Counted from the stretch's first letter, positions 8,800-16,484 are shown. The stretch is DNA of 27,042 bases from Balneolaceae bacterium (GCA_007123985.1 SLGA01000244.1:1-27042), one strand, 5' to 3'. Notes: generated by a model not told the origin, from the letters alone. Made by a program: numbers and translations.

Positions 8800-9840
8800 T
8801 TACAGTTTTTTACCAAGAGCTGCTGCCTTTTCAGTTAAAATATCAATCATAATCCGGGTCATATTTTGCTTCTCTTTAAGCATGAGATCTCTTCGCACTG
8901 CATATTTTTCCGGATTATTATTTTTCAAAATCTTAACTGCTTTTTTCAACGCCTTATCACGATCGGGTTCACTGTTTCTGAAGCGATAGACTATTCCATA
9001 TTTATCAGCAAGCTCTGTAATATACCCCAACTTAGATTCACTGATAAACAGAGCCGGAACACCAAGCATTGCTGCCTCAGAGCTCATTGTGCCACTACCA
9101 CCCATCACAAATTTAGAAAAAGCAATCACATCATGAATTTCCTCTGGTTGTACATCAATCCGGTATTTTTCCAGATCTCGCGGGAGTTTATCTTCCGATG
9201 AAATCCATACGGTTATATATTTACTCAATCGTTCAGCCATTTCTCTTTTTTGCTGATCTGAAATACCGGGATGACCCCTATCGTGCGCAGCTTTATTCGC
9301 CACAAATCTTAACAGCGCATAATTATTACCGGTTATTTCTTTTATGTTCTCATTCGGTGTGAATTGATCCGGGTGCAGATACGCCAGTTCCATATAGGAT
9401 GGAACCAACTTTTGCCTTTTCGCATCAACTTCAGCGTATGAATCCGGAGAATAAACCTCAGGTTTACAGAATTTAAGAACGGGTTTAAAGAGTACTGCAC
9501 GCTCCGTGTCGTTAAACATAATGTTAGGTACACCATGCAGTCGAGAAATAAGAGCAAGATATGGTGATGCATGGCTCACGCAGATATCCGGATCAAAGAC
9601 TGTTACTGCCTCATGCAGCATCCGAAGGCTCTTTACTGTGTACCCAAGTCTGTCGATGATGCCGCTCCCCCCTTCACCTTTATTGTGAAATGTAAAACCA
9701 TAAGCTGACAGCAATCGATGTGTTACATCTTTGTCCCGGGCGAAAATTTGAACTTTGTGCCCTCTCTCTTTTAAATAAATTAGAGTATTTCGAAAATAGT
9801 GAACATCAGCTGGATGCCCGATGTCGAATAAAAATTTCAT
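8800..9840 (-). CDS. DUF354 family glycosyltransferase-like protein
   Basis: A 346-residue protein of the DUF354 family, found in bacteria and archaea and built on a GT-B-like fold related to UDP-GlcNAc 2-epimerases and MurG-type transferases. Its start, MKFLFDIGHPADVHYFRN, is characteristic. Other features are DICVSHASPYLALIS (85-99), a substrate-side MFNDTERAV (108-116), and the nucleotide-sugar type loop GGSGTMSSEAAMLGVP (247-262). The activity of the family is not established, although members often lie in surface-glycan loci. It is the first gene of a two-gene unit with the four-helix membrane protein. The region upstream (9841-9945) holds no gene or obvious signal. Confidence 0.85.
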   Translation of the reverse strand: MKFLFDIGHPADVHYFRNTLIYLKERGHKVQIFARDKDVTHRLLSAYGFTFHNKGEGGSGIIDRLGYTVKSLRMLHEAVTVFDPDICVSHASPYLALISRLHGVPNIMFNDTERAVLFKPVLKFCKPEVYSPDSYAEVDAKRQKLVPSYMELAYLHPDQFTPNENIKEITGNNYALLRFVANKAAHDRGHPGISDQQKREMAERLSKYITVWISSEDKLPRDLEKYRIDVQPEEIHDVIAFSKFVMGGSGTMSSEAAMLGVPALFISESKLGYITELADKYGIVYRFRNSEPDRDKALKKAVKILKNNNPEKYAVRRDLMLKEKQNMTRIMIDILTEKAAALGKKL

Positions 9841-9945
9841 TCAGTTTTTAAAAACTTAGGATGCGCATTATGTTCAGTCGCTCAAAAAGATAGAGTTTAG
9901 GCGCGTAACTTTTCACTCTGAATGTAAATAATTACTAAATGAAAC

Positions 9946-10668
9946 TCATTGATAGATCACCCGCATTAATTTGCGTTTTGCAATTGGTAATATGGTCTGT
10001 TGAAACGAAAAATCGAGGCGCGTATTAAAAGCATAAGTAGCCGGATTTGGAAGTTCTTTTTCCTCTTCAATGAGTTTCAGCTTTATCGAGCCAGGTGAAT
10101 AGTGCGCCCGTCCCTGTTCCATTGATTTCAACAAGCGGGTTTTCAGGGATCTGTATTCATCATCAGAACTGTGGAATAGTGAAAGTTCAAACCGAAAAAG
10201 ATTCAGCTTTCTGCATTCATTATCAGGTACAAAGAAATAGCCTTCATTTTTGTATGCAGGCAAAATACCAACATGTTCAACTGCGAGGTCTTTCTCAACA
10301 AATTCGTGAATGGCAACACCCTCATTAATCACTTTATCAATAGCCGGCAGTGCCCAGTTAATCAAATCAACCACGGCCGTAAGATCGGTACCATCAACAA
10401 ATACCACCTCGTGCTCAATAGTCCGGTTTACCCAGTCAATTTTTCCGATTCGTTTGGGAAATTTGCTTTTTAAATCCGTGAGTCTTGAAATGATGTCTTT
10501 TAGAGTCTTGCGGATTTCAATTAGTTCACTCAGATGAGGGTAAATTTTATAATACTGAAATTCCGTGGAAATCTTTTTCAGTTCATTCAGAATGATATAC
10601 TGCCTCTTCTCGAAATCATCCTGTACTTTTGTAAATAATTGAAGAGAAAGCTTCGATGCGTATTCCAT
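9946..10668 (-). CDS. Hypothetical cytoplasmic protein divergent from paaA
   Basis: A 240-residue protein that I do not recognise. It has no signal peptide or membrane helix. Residues 1-80 are mostly amphipathic helix (EKRQYIILNELKKIS, IRKTLKDIISRLTDLKSKF) and could form a coiled coil. The middle has IEHEVVFVDGTDLTAVVDLI and the C-terminus is basic (PIAKRKLMRVIYQ). The ATG at 10668 is chosen because a perfect AGGAGG site sits 4 bases upstream (10673-10678), one of the strongest in the window; an ATG at 10737 would add 23 residues and run through a 22-base inverted repeat. It is transcribed away from the phenylacetate operon and shares its control region, so a regulatory or accessory link is possible. 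No DNA-binding motif is evident. Confidence 0.75.
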   Translation of the reverse strand: MEYASKLSLQLFTKVQDDFEKRQYIILNELKKISTEFQYYKIYPHLSELIEIRKTLKDIISRLTDLKSKFPKRIGKIDWVNRTIEHEVVFVDGTDLTAVVDLINWALPAIDKVINEGVAIHEFVEKDLAVEHVGILPAYKNEGYFFVPDNECRKLNLFRFELSLFHSSDDEYRSLKTRLLKSMEQGRAHYSPGSIKLKLIEEEKELPNPATYAFNTRLDFSFQQTILPIAKRKLMRVIYQ

Positions 10669-10688
10669 GATACCTCCTGCGATGATTT

Positions 10689-10710
10689 GTTGATCTATTT
10701 CAAGATCAAC
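10689..10710. promoter_or_regulatory. Perfect 8+8 inverted repeat, possible operator or leader hairpin
   Basis: GTTGATCT (10689-10696), a 6-base spacer and AGATCAAC (10703-10710) form a perfect inverted repeat in the region between the divergent unknown gene and paaA. It lies 20 bases upstream of the chosen start at 10668. It has no T-run, so it does not look like a terminator. It could bind a dimeric regulator or fold in the 5' leader of the unknown gene. Confidence 0.45.
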
Positions 10711-10827
10711 GCTATTTAATTGAAAGCATTTTGTCAAGATTGAAAATTATAAGACAGAACATTCACTCAGGTATTCATTTCTTTTACTCTCTCCTTTGAA
10801 CCAAAATCCATATATTCATGTTAAGAA

Positions 10828-10855
10828 TTTTGAAACGAAATATTCGTTATCTTTA
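10828..10855 (+). promoter_or_regulatory. Candidate paaA promoter with overlapping palindromic operator
   Basis: TTTTG at 10828-10832 and TATCTTTA at 10848-10855 resemble -33 and -7 elements of Bacteroidota promoters, although the spacing (15 bases) is shorter than usual. Between them lies a perfect palindrome, AACGAA-ATA-TTCGTT, at 10834-10848. An operator here would block polymerase. The paaA ATG is at 10871. Phenylacetate operons in several bacteria are controlled by the TetR-type repressor PaaR; no such gene is in the window, so the regulator would be elsewhere. Confidence 0.4.
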
Positions 10856-10870
10856 CAAAAAAGCGCTTTT

Positions 10871-11809
10871 ATGGATACTCAAAAACAGCTTGACGATTTT
10901 CAAAAACGTATTGACAACGGTGAAACAATCGAACCAAAAGATTGGATGCCTGAACGTTACCGTAAGCAGCTTGTCAGGATGATGAGCCAGCACGCTCACT
11001 CTGAAATTGTTGGAATGCTGCCGGAAGGGAACTGGATAACTCGTGCACCTTCACTCAAGAGAAAAATGGTTCTGCTCGCAAAAGTACAAGATGAAGCCGG
11101 CCACGGTCTTTATCTGTACAGCGGAACTGAAACTCTTGGTGTAAGACGGAAAGAACTGATTGAAGATTACATTTACGGGAATGCCAAATACTCCAGCATT
11201 TTCAACTACCCAACACTGACCTATGCCGACATTTGCGTAATCGGCTGGCTTGTTGATGGAGCTGCAATTGTGAATCAAACTATGCTCGCAAAATCATCGT
11301 ACGGGCCCTATGCGAGGGCAAATCTAAGAATATGTAAAGAAGAGAGTTTCCACAAAAAGCAAGGGTATGAAATGCTTGCAAAAATGGCGAGCGGAACACC
11401 AGACCAAAAAAAAATGGCTCAGGATGCCGTTAATAGGTGGTGGTGGCCAACTCTGATGATGTTTGGCCCAAACGATTCTGATTCACCCAATAGTGCAGAG
11501 CTTATAAAATGGGGTGTTAAAACGAAAACAAACGATGAACTTCGCCAGCACTTTGTTGACCGATCCGTTATGGAGGCTGAAGCCATCGGTATCACTCTTC
11601 CCGACCCTGACTTGACCTACAACGAAGAGACCGGCCACTGGGATTTTGGTGATATTCCCTGGGATGAATTTTGGAGTGTTGTAAAAGGCGATGGTCCAAT
11701 GAACAGGGAACGTATTAAAGCCAGAAGAAAAGCCTATGAAGAAGGTGAATGGGTACGGAAAGCCGCCAAAGAATACGCTCATAAAAAAAGTCTTGAAAAA
11801 GCTTCTTAA
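10871..11809 (+). CDS. paaA: 1,2-phenylacetyl-CoA epoxidase, catalytic subunit A
   Basis: The catalytic subunit of the multicomponent oxygenase that converts phenylacetyl-CoA to its ring 1,2-epoxide using O2, the key step of aerobic phenylacetate degradation. From the ATG at 10871 it has 312 residues, normal for PaaA. The ferritin-like diiron site shows as two ExxH motifs: Glu75-His78 in KVQDEAGHG and Glu158-His161 in KEESFH, with Glu45 in HSEIVGML as a likely additional ligand. The block from HSEIVGMLPEGNW to ETLG is typical of the family. A TTG at 10796 is in frame but would add 25 residues unlike the family, and would place the palindromic promoter region inside the gene. It is the first gene of paaABCD, followed after 33 bases by paaB. 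Confidence 0.96.
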   Translation: MDTQKQLDDFQKRIDNGETIEPKDWMPERYRKQLVRMMSQHAHSEIVGMLPEGNWITRAPSLKRKMVLLAKVQDEAGHGLYLYSGTETLGVRRKELIEDYIYGNAKYSSIFNYPTLTYADICVIGWLVDGAAIVNQTMLAKSSYGPYARANLRICKEESFHKKQGYEMLAKMASGTPDQKKMAQDAVNRWWWPTLMMFGPNDSDSPNSAELIKWGVKTKTNDELRQHFVDRSVMEAEAIGITLPDPDLTYNEETGHWDFGDIPWDEFWSVVKGDGPMNRERIKARRKAYEEGEWVRKAAKEYAHKKSLEKAS

Positions 11810-11842
11810 GAAATCTCAAATTCATCAGATATCATTTAATTC

Positions 11843-12148
11843 ATGTCAAATCCTGCAGAACAAAACACTGAATGGCCTCTTTGGGAGGTATTTTTCCAGC
11901 CATCAAACGGCAAACCATTTGAACACGCCGGTAGTGTGCACGCACCAGACTCTGAAATGGCACTTCAGAATGCGCGAGATACGTATGCCCGAAGAAACGA
12001 AGGAATTGCAATTTGGGTAGTACCATCCGATCAGATTACAGCATCTTCTCCGGAGGATAGAGGCCCTTTCTTCGATCCTGCAAACGACAAAGCCTACAGG
12101 CATCCACAATTTTATTCTGTACCACGAGCCGTAAAGAAGCGTAAATAG
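11843..12148 (+). CDS. paaB: 1,2-phenylacetyl-CoA epoxidase, subunit B
   Basis: A 101-residue subunit of the phenylacetyl-CoA epoxidase. PaaB is a small protein needed to hold the PaaA/PaaC complex together. Family signs are WPLWEVFFQPSNGKPFEHAGSVHAPD (here residues 11-36), the helix with NARDTYARRNEG, and the C-terminal FYDP-like segment FFDPANDKAYRHPQFY. It lies between paaA and paaC with short gaps (33 and 22 bases) on the same strand, which supports co-transcription. No odd features; length matches the family. Confidence 0.94.
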   Translation: MSNPAEQNTEWPLWEVFFQPSNGKPFEHAGSVHAPDSEMALQNARDTYARRNEGIAIWVVPSDQITASSPEDRGPFFDPANDKAYRHPQFYSVPRAVKKRK

Positions 12149-12170
12149 CCAAATTAAGAAATCCATTTTA

Positions 12171-12959
12171 ATGAGCACTTTTGACACAATTCCGCAAACT
12201 AAAAAAGAGATATTCACCGAAATTCTTTTGCGGCTTGCTGACGATCGCTTGATTCTCGGGCACAGACTGTCAGAATGGGCCGGACACGGACCTGAACTGG
12301 AAGAAGATCTTGCCCTGGCAAACATTGCTCTGGATATGATCGGCCACTCTTCGGCATTATATGAATATGCCGCCAAGCTGGATAATAAACCAGATGAAGA
12401 TCATTATGCGTACTTCAGAGATGATATCGACTTTAAAAATATCGCGCTTGTTGAGCTTCCCAAAGGCGACTTTGCCTTCACAATTGCGCGGCAATTTCTT
12501 TTTAGTTCGTTCAGCTATTTTCTCTACAAAGATTTGACAGATACCATTGATGACGAAGAGTTTAACGGTATGCTGCAGAAACATTTTAAAGAGATTAAAT
12601 ACCATCTTCGGCACAGCAGAGAGTGGGTTTTAAGGCTTGGAGATGGAACCGAGGAGAGCCGGAGGCGAATTCAACATGCTTTCGATGAACTTTGGATGTA
12701 CACCGGTGAAATGTTCGAAATGGACAAAACTTTCGAATTGGCTACAGAGAACAGATTCTACACAGATGTTTTGAAATGGCAAATCGATTGGAAAGAGTTC
12801 ATAAACACTACACTTGAAGAAGCAACACTGATTGTGCCCGACTACGATCAGTATATGTTTACCGGGGCGAGAGCGGGGCGTCATACAGAATACCTTGGAT
12901 TTCTTCTCTCTCAGATGCAGTTTTTACGCCGATCTTACCCAGATGCAGAATGGAAATAA
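12171..12959 (+). CDS. paaC: 1,2-phenylacetyl-CoA epoxidase, structural subunit C
   Basis: A 262-residue ferritin-like subunit that pairs with PaaA in the epoxidase core; PaaC itself is thought to be structural and to have lost a working metal site. Recognisable blocks are LADDRLILGHRLSEWAG (near residue 21), ANIALDMIGHSSALYEYAA (about 50-68), the central FSSFSYFLYKDL and KEIKYHLRHSREWVLRLGDG (about 140-159), and the C-terminal GRHTEYLGFLLSQMQFLRR. It follows paaB by 22 bases and ends 7 bases before the paaD start. Length and order match standard paaABCD clusters. Confidence 0.95.
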   Translation: MSTFDTIPQTKKEIFTEILLRLADDRLILGHRLSEWAGHGPELEEDLALANIALDMIGHSSALYEYAAKLDNKPDEDHYAYFRDDIDFKNIALVELPKGDFAFTIARQFLFSSFSYFLYKDLTDTIDDEEFNGMLQKHFKEIKYHLRHSREWVLRLGDGTEESRRRIQHAFDELWMYTGEMFEMDKTFELATENRFYTDVLKWQIDWKEFINTTLEEATLIVPDYDQYMFTGARAGRHTEYLGFLLSQMQFLRRSYPDAEWK

Positions 12960-12966
12960 TAAATTT

Positions 12967-13476
12967 ATGGCCGAAGTAAAATCTATATCAATCAAAGATA
13001 TCTGGAAATTTCTTGAAGAAGTGATTGATCCCGAAATACCTGTGCTTAATGTTGTTGAGATGGGGATTGTAAGAGAAGTTCTACTTAATGAAGACAAGCT
13101 GATTGTTCGAATTACACCTACATATTCCGGCTGCCCGGCAATGAATGTGATCGAAGATGAGATCAGAAAAAAACTAAAGGAAAAGGGAATTGATCATCTA
13201 TCTGTTGTAACTGATTATAAAGAAACCTGGACCACCGACTGGATGACTGATCACGCCAAAACTAAACTTAAAGACTATGGCATAGCTCCACCTGAAAAAT
13301 CCATAGACAATGCTGATTTTTTAACCAATTTAAAAGGTTCACAAAAAATAGTACCTTGCCCTTTTTGTGACTCAATGGATACCAACTTGCAAAGTGAATT
13401 TGGATCAACTGCTTGTAAATCACAATATTACTGTGATTCCTGCAAGCAACCTTTTGAACATTTTAAATGTATCTGA
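12967..13476 (+). CDS. paaD: Phenylacetyl-CoA epoxidase maturation factor PaaD
   Basis: A 169-residue PaaD protein with two parts. The N-terminal MIP18/DUF59 domain carries DPEIPVLNVVEMGIVR (21-36) and PTYSGCPA (51-58, conserved Cys56), typical of iron-sulfur assembly factors. The C-terminal part is a zinc-ribbon-like region with Cys131, Cys134, Cys150, Cys156, Cys159 and Cys168. PaaD is needed for an active epoxidase, probably through assembly of an iron-sulfur cluster or metal site in the complex. The ATG at 12967 follows the paaC stop by 7 bases; upstream in-frame ATGs lie inside paaC and encode sequence unlike the family. The stop codon is directly followed by the ATG of the next gene. 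Confidence 0.93.
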   Translation: MAEVKSISIKDIWKFLEEVIDPEIPVLNVVEMGIVREVLLNEDKLIVRITPTYSGCPAMNVIEDEIRKKLKEKGIDHLSVVTDYKETWTTDWMTDHAKTKLKDYGIAPPEKSIDNADFLTNLKGSQKIVPCPFCDSMDTNLQSEFGSTACKSQYYCDSCKQPFEHFKCI

Positions 13477-13863
13477 ATGAAACCAATTGTTTGCATATTA
13501 TTATTATTTCTCGGACTGGTTGTAAGCGGATATTCACAACTTAGAATTGTCGATTATCAAGATGACTTTGTCGAAGAGACAACAATTATACGACTAACTC
13601 CTGAGATGTTTCTCAATGATATGGAATTACCCGGGATAGGTTTTAAGAGTGAACAATCAATACCGCTTCTTGAAAAAAAACCAACCATACTCTTTCTCCA
13701 GTTTGGTTCAGGCCTCCTTAGAAATAAATTAGATCTCGATTTTGTTGGGTCAACAAACTTTCCGCTCAATGTAACTCAATATAATAATGCAATCAGGCGA
13801 CAGATGTTTGATGCAGAACCAACATCACAGCAGAGAAGAAATACACTTTTCCCATTTAATTAG
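13477..13863 (+). CDS. Small secreted protein of unknown function inside the paa operon
   Basis: A 128-residue protein that I do not recognise. The first 20 residues (MKPIVCILLLFLGLVVSGYS) form a clear signal peptide with likely cleavage near SGYSQ, so it is expected in the periplasm or at the outer membrane. The mature part has about 107 residues, is mostly beta-like, has no cysteine and ends in RRNTLFPFN. Its ATG directly follows the paaD stop (TGAATG), so it is almost certainly translated together with paaD. In many paa clusters paaE, the reductase, follows paaD; this protein has no flavin, NAD or ferredoxin motif and cannot replace it. A link with phenylacetate metabolism is suggested only by position. 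Confidence 0.78.
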   Translation: MKPIVCILLLFLGLVVSGYSQLRIVDYQDDFVEETTIIRLTPEMFLNDMELPGIGFKSEQSIPLLEKKPTILFLQFGSGLLRNKLDLDFVGSTNFPLNVTQYNNAIRRQMFDAEPTSQQRRNTLFPFN

Positions 13864-13966
13864 TTTCGCAATTTGCCTTACTGAAGGTATTTCGGCCAAA
13901 CGGAGAAGTTCGTTTACTTCCATGAGATGAAAGAATTCATTGTAAAGATAACCTCAATTTTTTGAT

Positions 13967-14749
13967 ATGTCTCTCATACTCACTCAACTGGAAGATTATA
14001 TACTCACTATTTCACTAAACCGGCCCGAAAAGTATAACAGTTTTACTGAACCAATGGCATTTGAGCTGCAAAAAGCTCTGGATGATGCCACCTCGGAACA
14101 GGTTCGTTGTGTTATACTCAATGCAAATGGTAAAGCTTTTTGCGCAGGGCAGGATTTACCCGAAGTTATGGATCGATCTAAAAATAGTACCTATCAGCTT
14201 TCAGATACCGTAAGAACTACTTACAATCCTGTTATCCGTGCTATTCGAACTATCGGCAAACCGGTAATTTGTGCCGTACAGGGAACCGCCGCTGGTGCTG
14301 GTGCTAATATTGCATTCTCCTGCGATATCACCGTGGCTTCAACAGATGCTTTTTTTGTACAAGCGTTCAGTAATATTGGTTTAATCCCGGATAGCGGCGG
14401 TACATATTTTCTCCCTCGTTTGGCCGGTTTTGCCCGTACAAATGCAATGTATCTGCTCAACGAAAAGATATCTGCTCAAAAAGCTGTGGAGTATGGATTG
14501 ATTTATAAAGCAACAGAACCAGAGAACCTGAACATTGAAGTAAAATCCATGGCTGAAAAGCTGGCAAAAATGCCCACAAAAGGCTTTGCTCTCTTTAAAG
14601 AAGCCATCAACCAAACATTTAACAACTCTCTGGAACAGCAACTATCCCTTGAAGCTAACCTCCAAAGTAAAGCAGGAAACACGGCCGATTATAAAGAGGG
14701 AGTTTCTGCATTTTTAGAAAAAAGAACAGCTGAATTTACTGGAAAGTAA
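13967..14749 (+). CDS. paaG: 1,2-epoxyphenylacetyl-CoA isomerase (enoyl-CoA hydratase family)
   Basis: A 260-residue crotonase-family protein that best fits PaaG, which turns the phenylacetyl-CoA ring epoxide into the seven-membered oxepin-CoA. The CoA/oxyanion-hole segments are AFCAGQDLPEV (57-67) and QGTAAGAGANIAFSCD (105-120). The catalytic aspartate typical of PaaG is Asp142 in GLIPDSGGTYFLPR; there is no glutamate at the classical hydratase position, which favours isomerase over hydratase. It is 103 bases after the small secreted gene, the largest gap in the operon, and is followed by paaH. PaaF-type hydratases are the main alternative and are less likely because of the PDSGGT motif. Confidence 0.9.
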   Translation: MSLILTQLEDYILTISLNRPEKYNSFTEPMAFELQKALDDATSEQVRCVILNANGKAFCAGQDLPEVMDRSKNSTYQLSDTVRTTYNPVIRAIRTIGKPVICAVQGTAAGAGANIAFSCDITVASTDAFFVQAFSNIGLIPDSGGTYFLPRLAGFARTNAMYLLNEKISAQKAVEYGLIYKATEPENLNIEVKSMAEKLAKMPTKGFALFKEAINQTFNNSLEQQLSLEANLQSKAGNTADYKEGVSAFLEKRTAEFTGK

Positions 14750-14788
14750 ATTTTACCTGTATTTAGACATAAAGTAATTTCAACAACT

Positions 14789-15964
14789 ATGAAAACTGAC
14801 CGAACTGAAATAATTGGCGTAATTGGCGCTGGAACAATGGGTACCGGTATCGCACAAATAGCAGCTTCTCATAACCATTCTGTTATTCTATATGATATTT
14901 CAGAGACTCAGATAAATCAATCCAAAGACAGTTTATCAAAAATTCTGATGCGCCAGGTTGAAAAGAAGAGAATGTCTGAGCAAGAGATCAATTCTATTTT
15001 GGAGAGAATAAAGTTTACAACAAATCTCGCTGATTGCACGGATTGCAAACTAATCATTGAAGCAATTGTAGAAGATTTGACCGCAAAAAAAGAACTGTTC
15101 CAAAAGCTGGAAACATATATTTCTGATACCTGTGTTTTGTCTTCCAATACATCCTCCCTCTCTATTGCATCTATTTCATCAGTATTTGATTCACCTGAAC
15201 GTTTTTTGGGTATGCACTTTTTCAATCCCGCACCATTGATGAAACTGGTGGAAATTATACCCGGAATATCGACCTCAAACGAAGTAACACAATTTACACG
15301 ACAACTGATTGATAGCTGGGATAAAACAACAGTAATCGCGAAAGATACACCCGGATTTATTGTGAACCGTGTTGCCCGCCCCTTTTACGGTGAAGCTCTG
15401 CGCATTTATGAGGAAGGTATTGCCGAACCCGCCACCATTGACTGGGCCATGAAAGAAATTGGGGGGTTTAGAATGGGACCTTTTGAATTGATGGATCTCA
15501 TCGGCAACGATGTAAACTATAAAGTAACGGAATCGGTATTCAAAGAGTTTTACTATGATCCGAGATTTAAACCATCATTTACCCAGAAGCGGTTGGTCGA
15601 AGCCGGTAGACTCGGGAAAAAATCCGGAATTGGTTTTTATGATTACAGGGAAGGAGCTGAAACTCCCAAGCCCATAACCGACAAAGAACTGGGTGATAAA
15701 GTTTTCAACAGAATACTTGCCATGTTAATTAACGAGGCTGCCGATGCTGTTTTTATGAATATTGCTACAGCTAAAGAGGTAGATCAGGCTATGGTTTATG
15801 GGGTAAATTATCCAAAGGGATTACTTGCCTGGGCCGATGAGATAGGTTTGAGTTATGTATTAGACACGATGAGTGCACTTCAGGTAGAATACAGAGAAGA
15901 CAGATACCGCCCAAATCCGCTTTTGAAGCGAATGGTACGAAACGGAGTACTATTTCATGGCTGA
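14789..15964 (+). CDS. paaH: 3-hydroxyacyl-CoA dehydrogenase (PaaH-like)
   Basis: A 391-residue NAD-dependent dehydrogenase likely to oxidise 3-hydroxyadipyl-CoA in the lower phenylacetate pathway. The NAD-binding fold starts with IGAGTMGTGIAQIAA (12-26). Catalytic residues by family alignment are Ser122 in SSNTSS, His143 in GMHFFNPAP, Glu155 in KLVEIIPG and Asn193 in GFIVNR. The first C-terminal 3HCDH domain ends near GIGFYDYREG (280-289) and a second copy follows (about 300-388; INEAADAVFMNIATAKEVDQAM). The length lies between single-domain enzymes (about 280) and E. coli PaaH (475), because the linker between the two C-terminal domains is short. Its last 8 bases overlap the paaI start. Confidence 0.88.
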   Translation: MKTDRTEIIGVIGAGTMGTGIAQIAASHNHSVILYDISETQINQSKDSLSKILMRQVEKKRMSEQEINSILERIKFTTNLADCTDCKLIIEAIVEDLTAKKELFQKLETYISDTCVLSSNTSSLSIASISSVFDSPERFLGMHFFNPAPLMKLVEIIPGISTSNEVTQFTRQLIDSWDKTTVIAKDTPGFIVNRVARPFYGEALRIYEEGIAEPATIDWAMKEIGGFRMGPFELMDLIGNDVNYKVTESVFKEFYYDPRFKPSFTQKRLVEAGRLGKKSGIGFYDYREGAETPKPITDKELGDKVFNRILAMLINEAADAVFMNIATAKEVDQAMVYGVNYPKGLLAWADEIGLSYVLDTMSALQVEYREDRYRPNPLLKRMVRNGVLFHG

Positions 15965-16397
15965 TAATTCCAAAGATCACGCAGCACAATTGATTAATTA
16001 TTTACTAAAAAACGACTCCTTCAGCCAATGGATGGGAATTAAAGTTATGGAAGCTGATGACGGTTACTGCAAATTATCATGCAGAATTACAGACAACATG
16101 CTAAATGGATACGGTGTAACTCATGGCGGTATTTTATTCTCTCTTGCAGATACCGCACTTGCGTTCGCTGCAGCATCATCGGGCCGGGTTTCTCTTGTTG
16201 TGGATCACTCCATATCATTTACCAACTCATCAAAACAAAGCGAATTGATAACTGCTGAGGCAAGTATAGAGCACCAATCACACAAATTGTCTGTAGGAAC
16301 TGTGAAGATTTCAGATAAAACAGGTCGCACTCTTTGTGTAACAAAGGGTACGATTTATAAGAAAACCGAATCCATCGACATTTCTAATCAGCAGTGA
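15957..16397 (+). CDS. paaI: PaaI-type hotdog thioesterase
   Basis: A 146-residue hotdog-fold thioesterase. PaaI hydrolyses ring-hydroxylated phenylacetyl-CoA and similar dead-end CoA esters, freeing CoA if the pathway stalls. The family signature NGYGVTHGGILFSLADTALA spans residues 50-69; His56 and Asp65 correspond to the oxyanion-side His-Gly-Gly and the catalytic acid of known PaaI proteins. The start codon lies within the last codons of paaH (8-base overlap), indicating translational coupling. It is the last recognisable gene of the paa operon. I see no hairpin with a T-run behind it before the next gene at 16485, so read-through is possible. Confidence 0.9.
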   Translation: MADNSKDHAAQLINYLLKNDSFSQWMGIKVMEADDGYCKLSCRITDNMLNGYGVTHGGILFSLADTALAFAAASSGRVSLVVDHSISFTNSSKQSELITAEASIEHQSHKLSVGTVKISDKTGRTLCVTKGTIYKKTESIDISNQQ

Positions 16398-16484
16398 TTC
16401 TATTTTATAGTTTTCAACATGGAATTGAATCGAACTTTTATTCCGCTTTTACGTACTCTTTAAAAGGAACAAACGAATAATTCG

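Noticed and set aside
10796..10870. TTG start giving a 25-residue extension of PaaA
   Set aside because: The extension is unlike the family and would cover the palindrome and promoter-like elements; the ATG at 10871 gives normal length.
13898..13915. AAACG-N8-CGTTT inverted repeat upstream of paaG as a second operator
   Set aside because: The spacer is one base longer than in the paaA palindrome and the inner bases do not match, so I could not treat it as the same site.
13927..13963. Twelve-codon frame MKEFIVKITSIF just before paaG, possible leader peptide
   Set aside because: No ribosome site, no run of one regulatory amino acid and no alternative hairpins; short frames of this size occur by chance.
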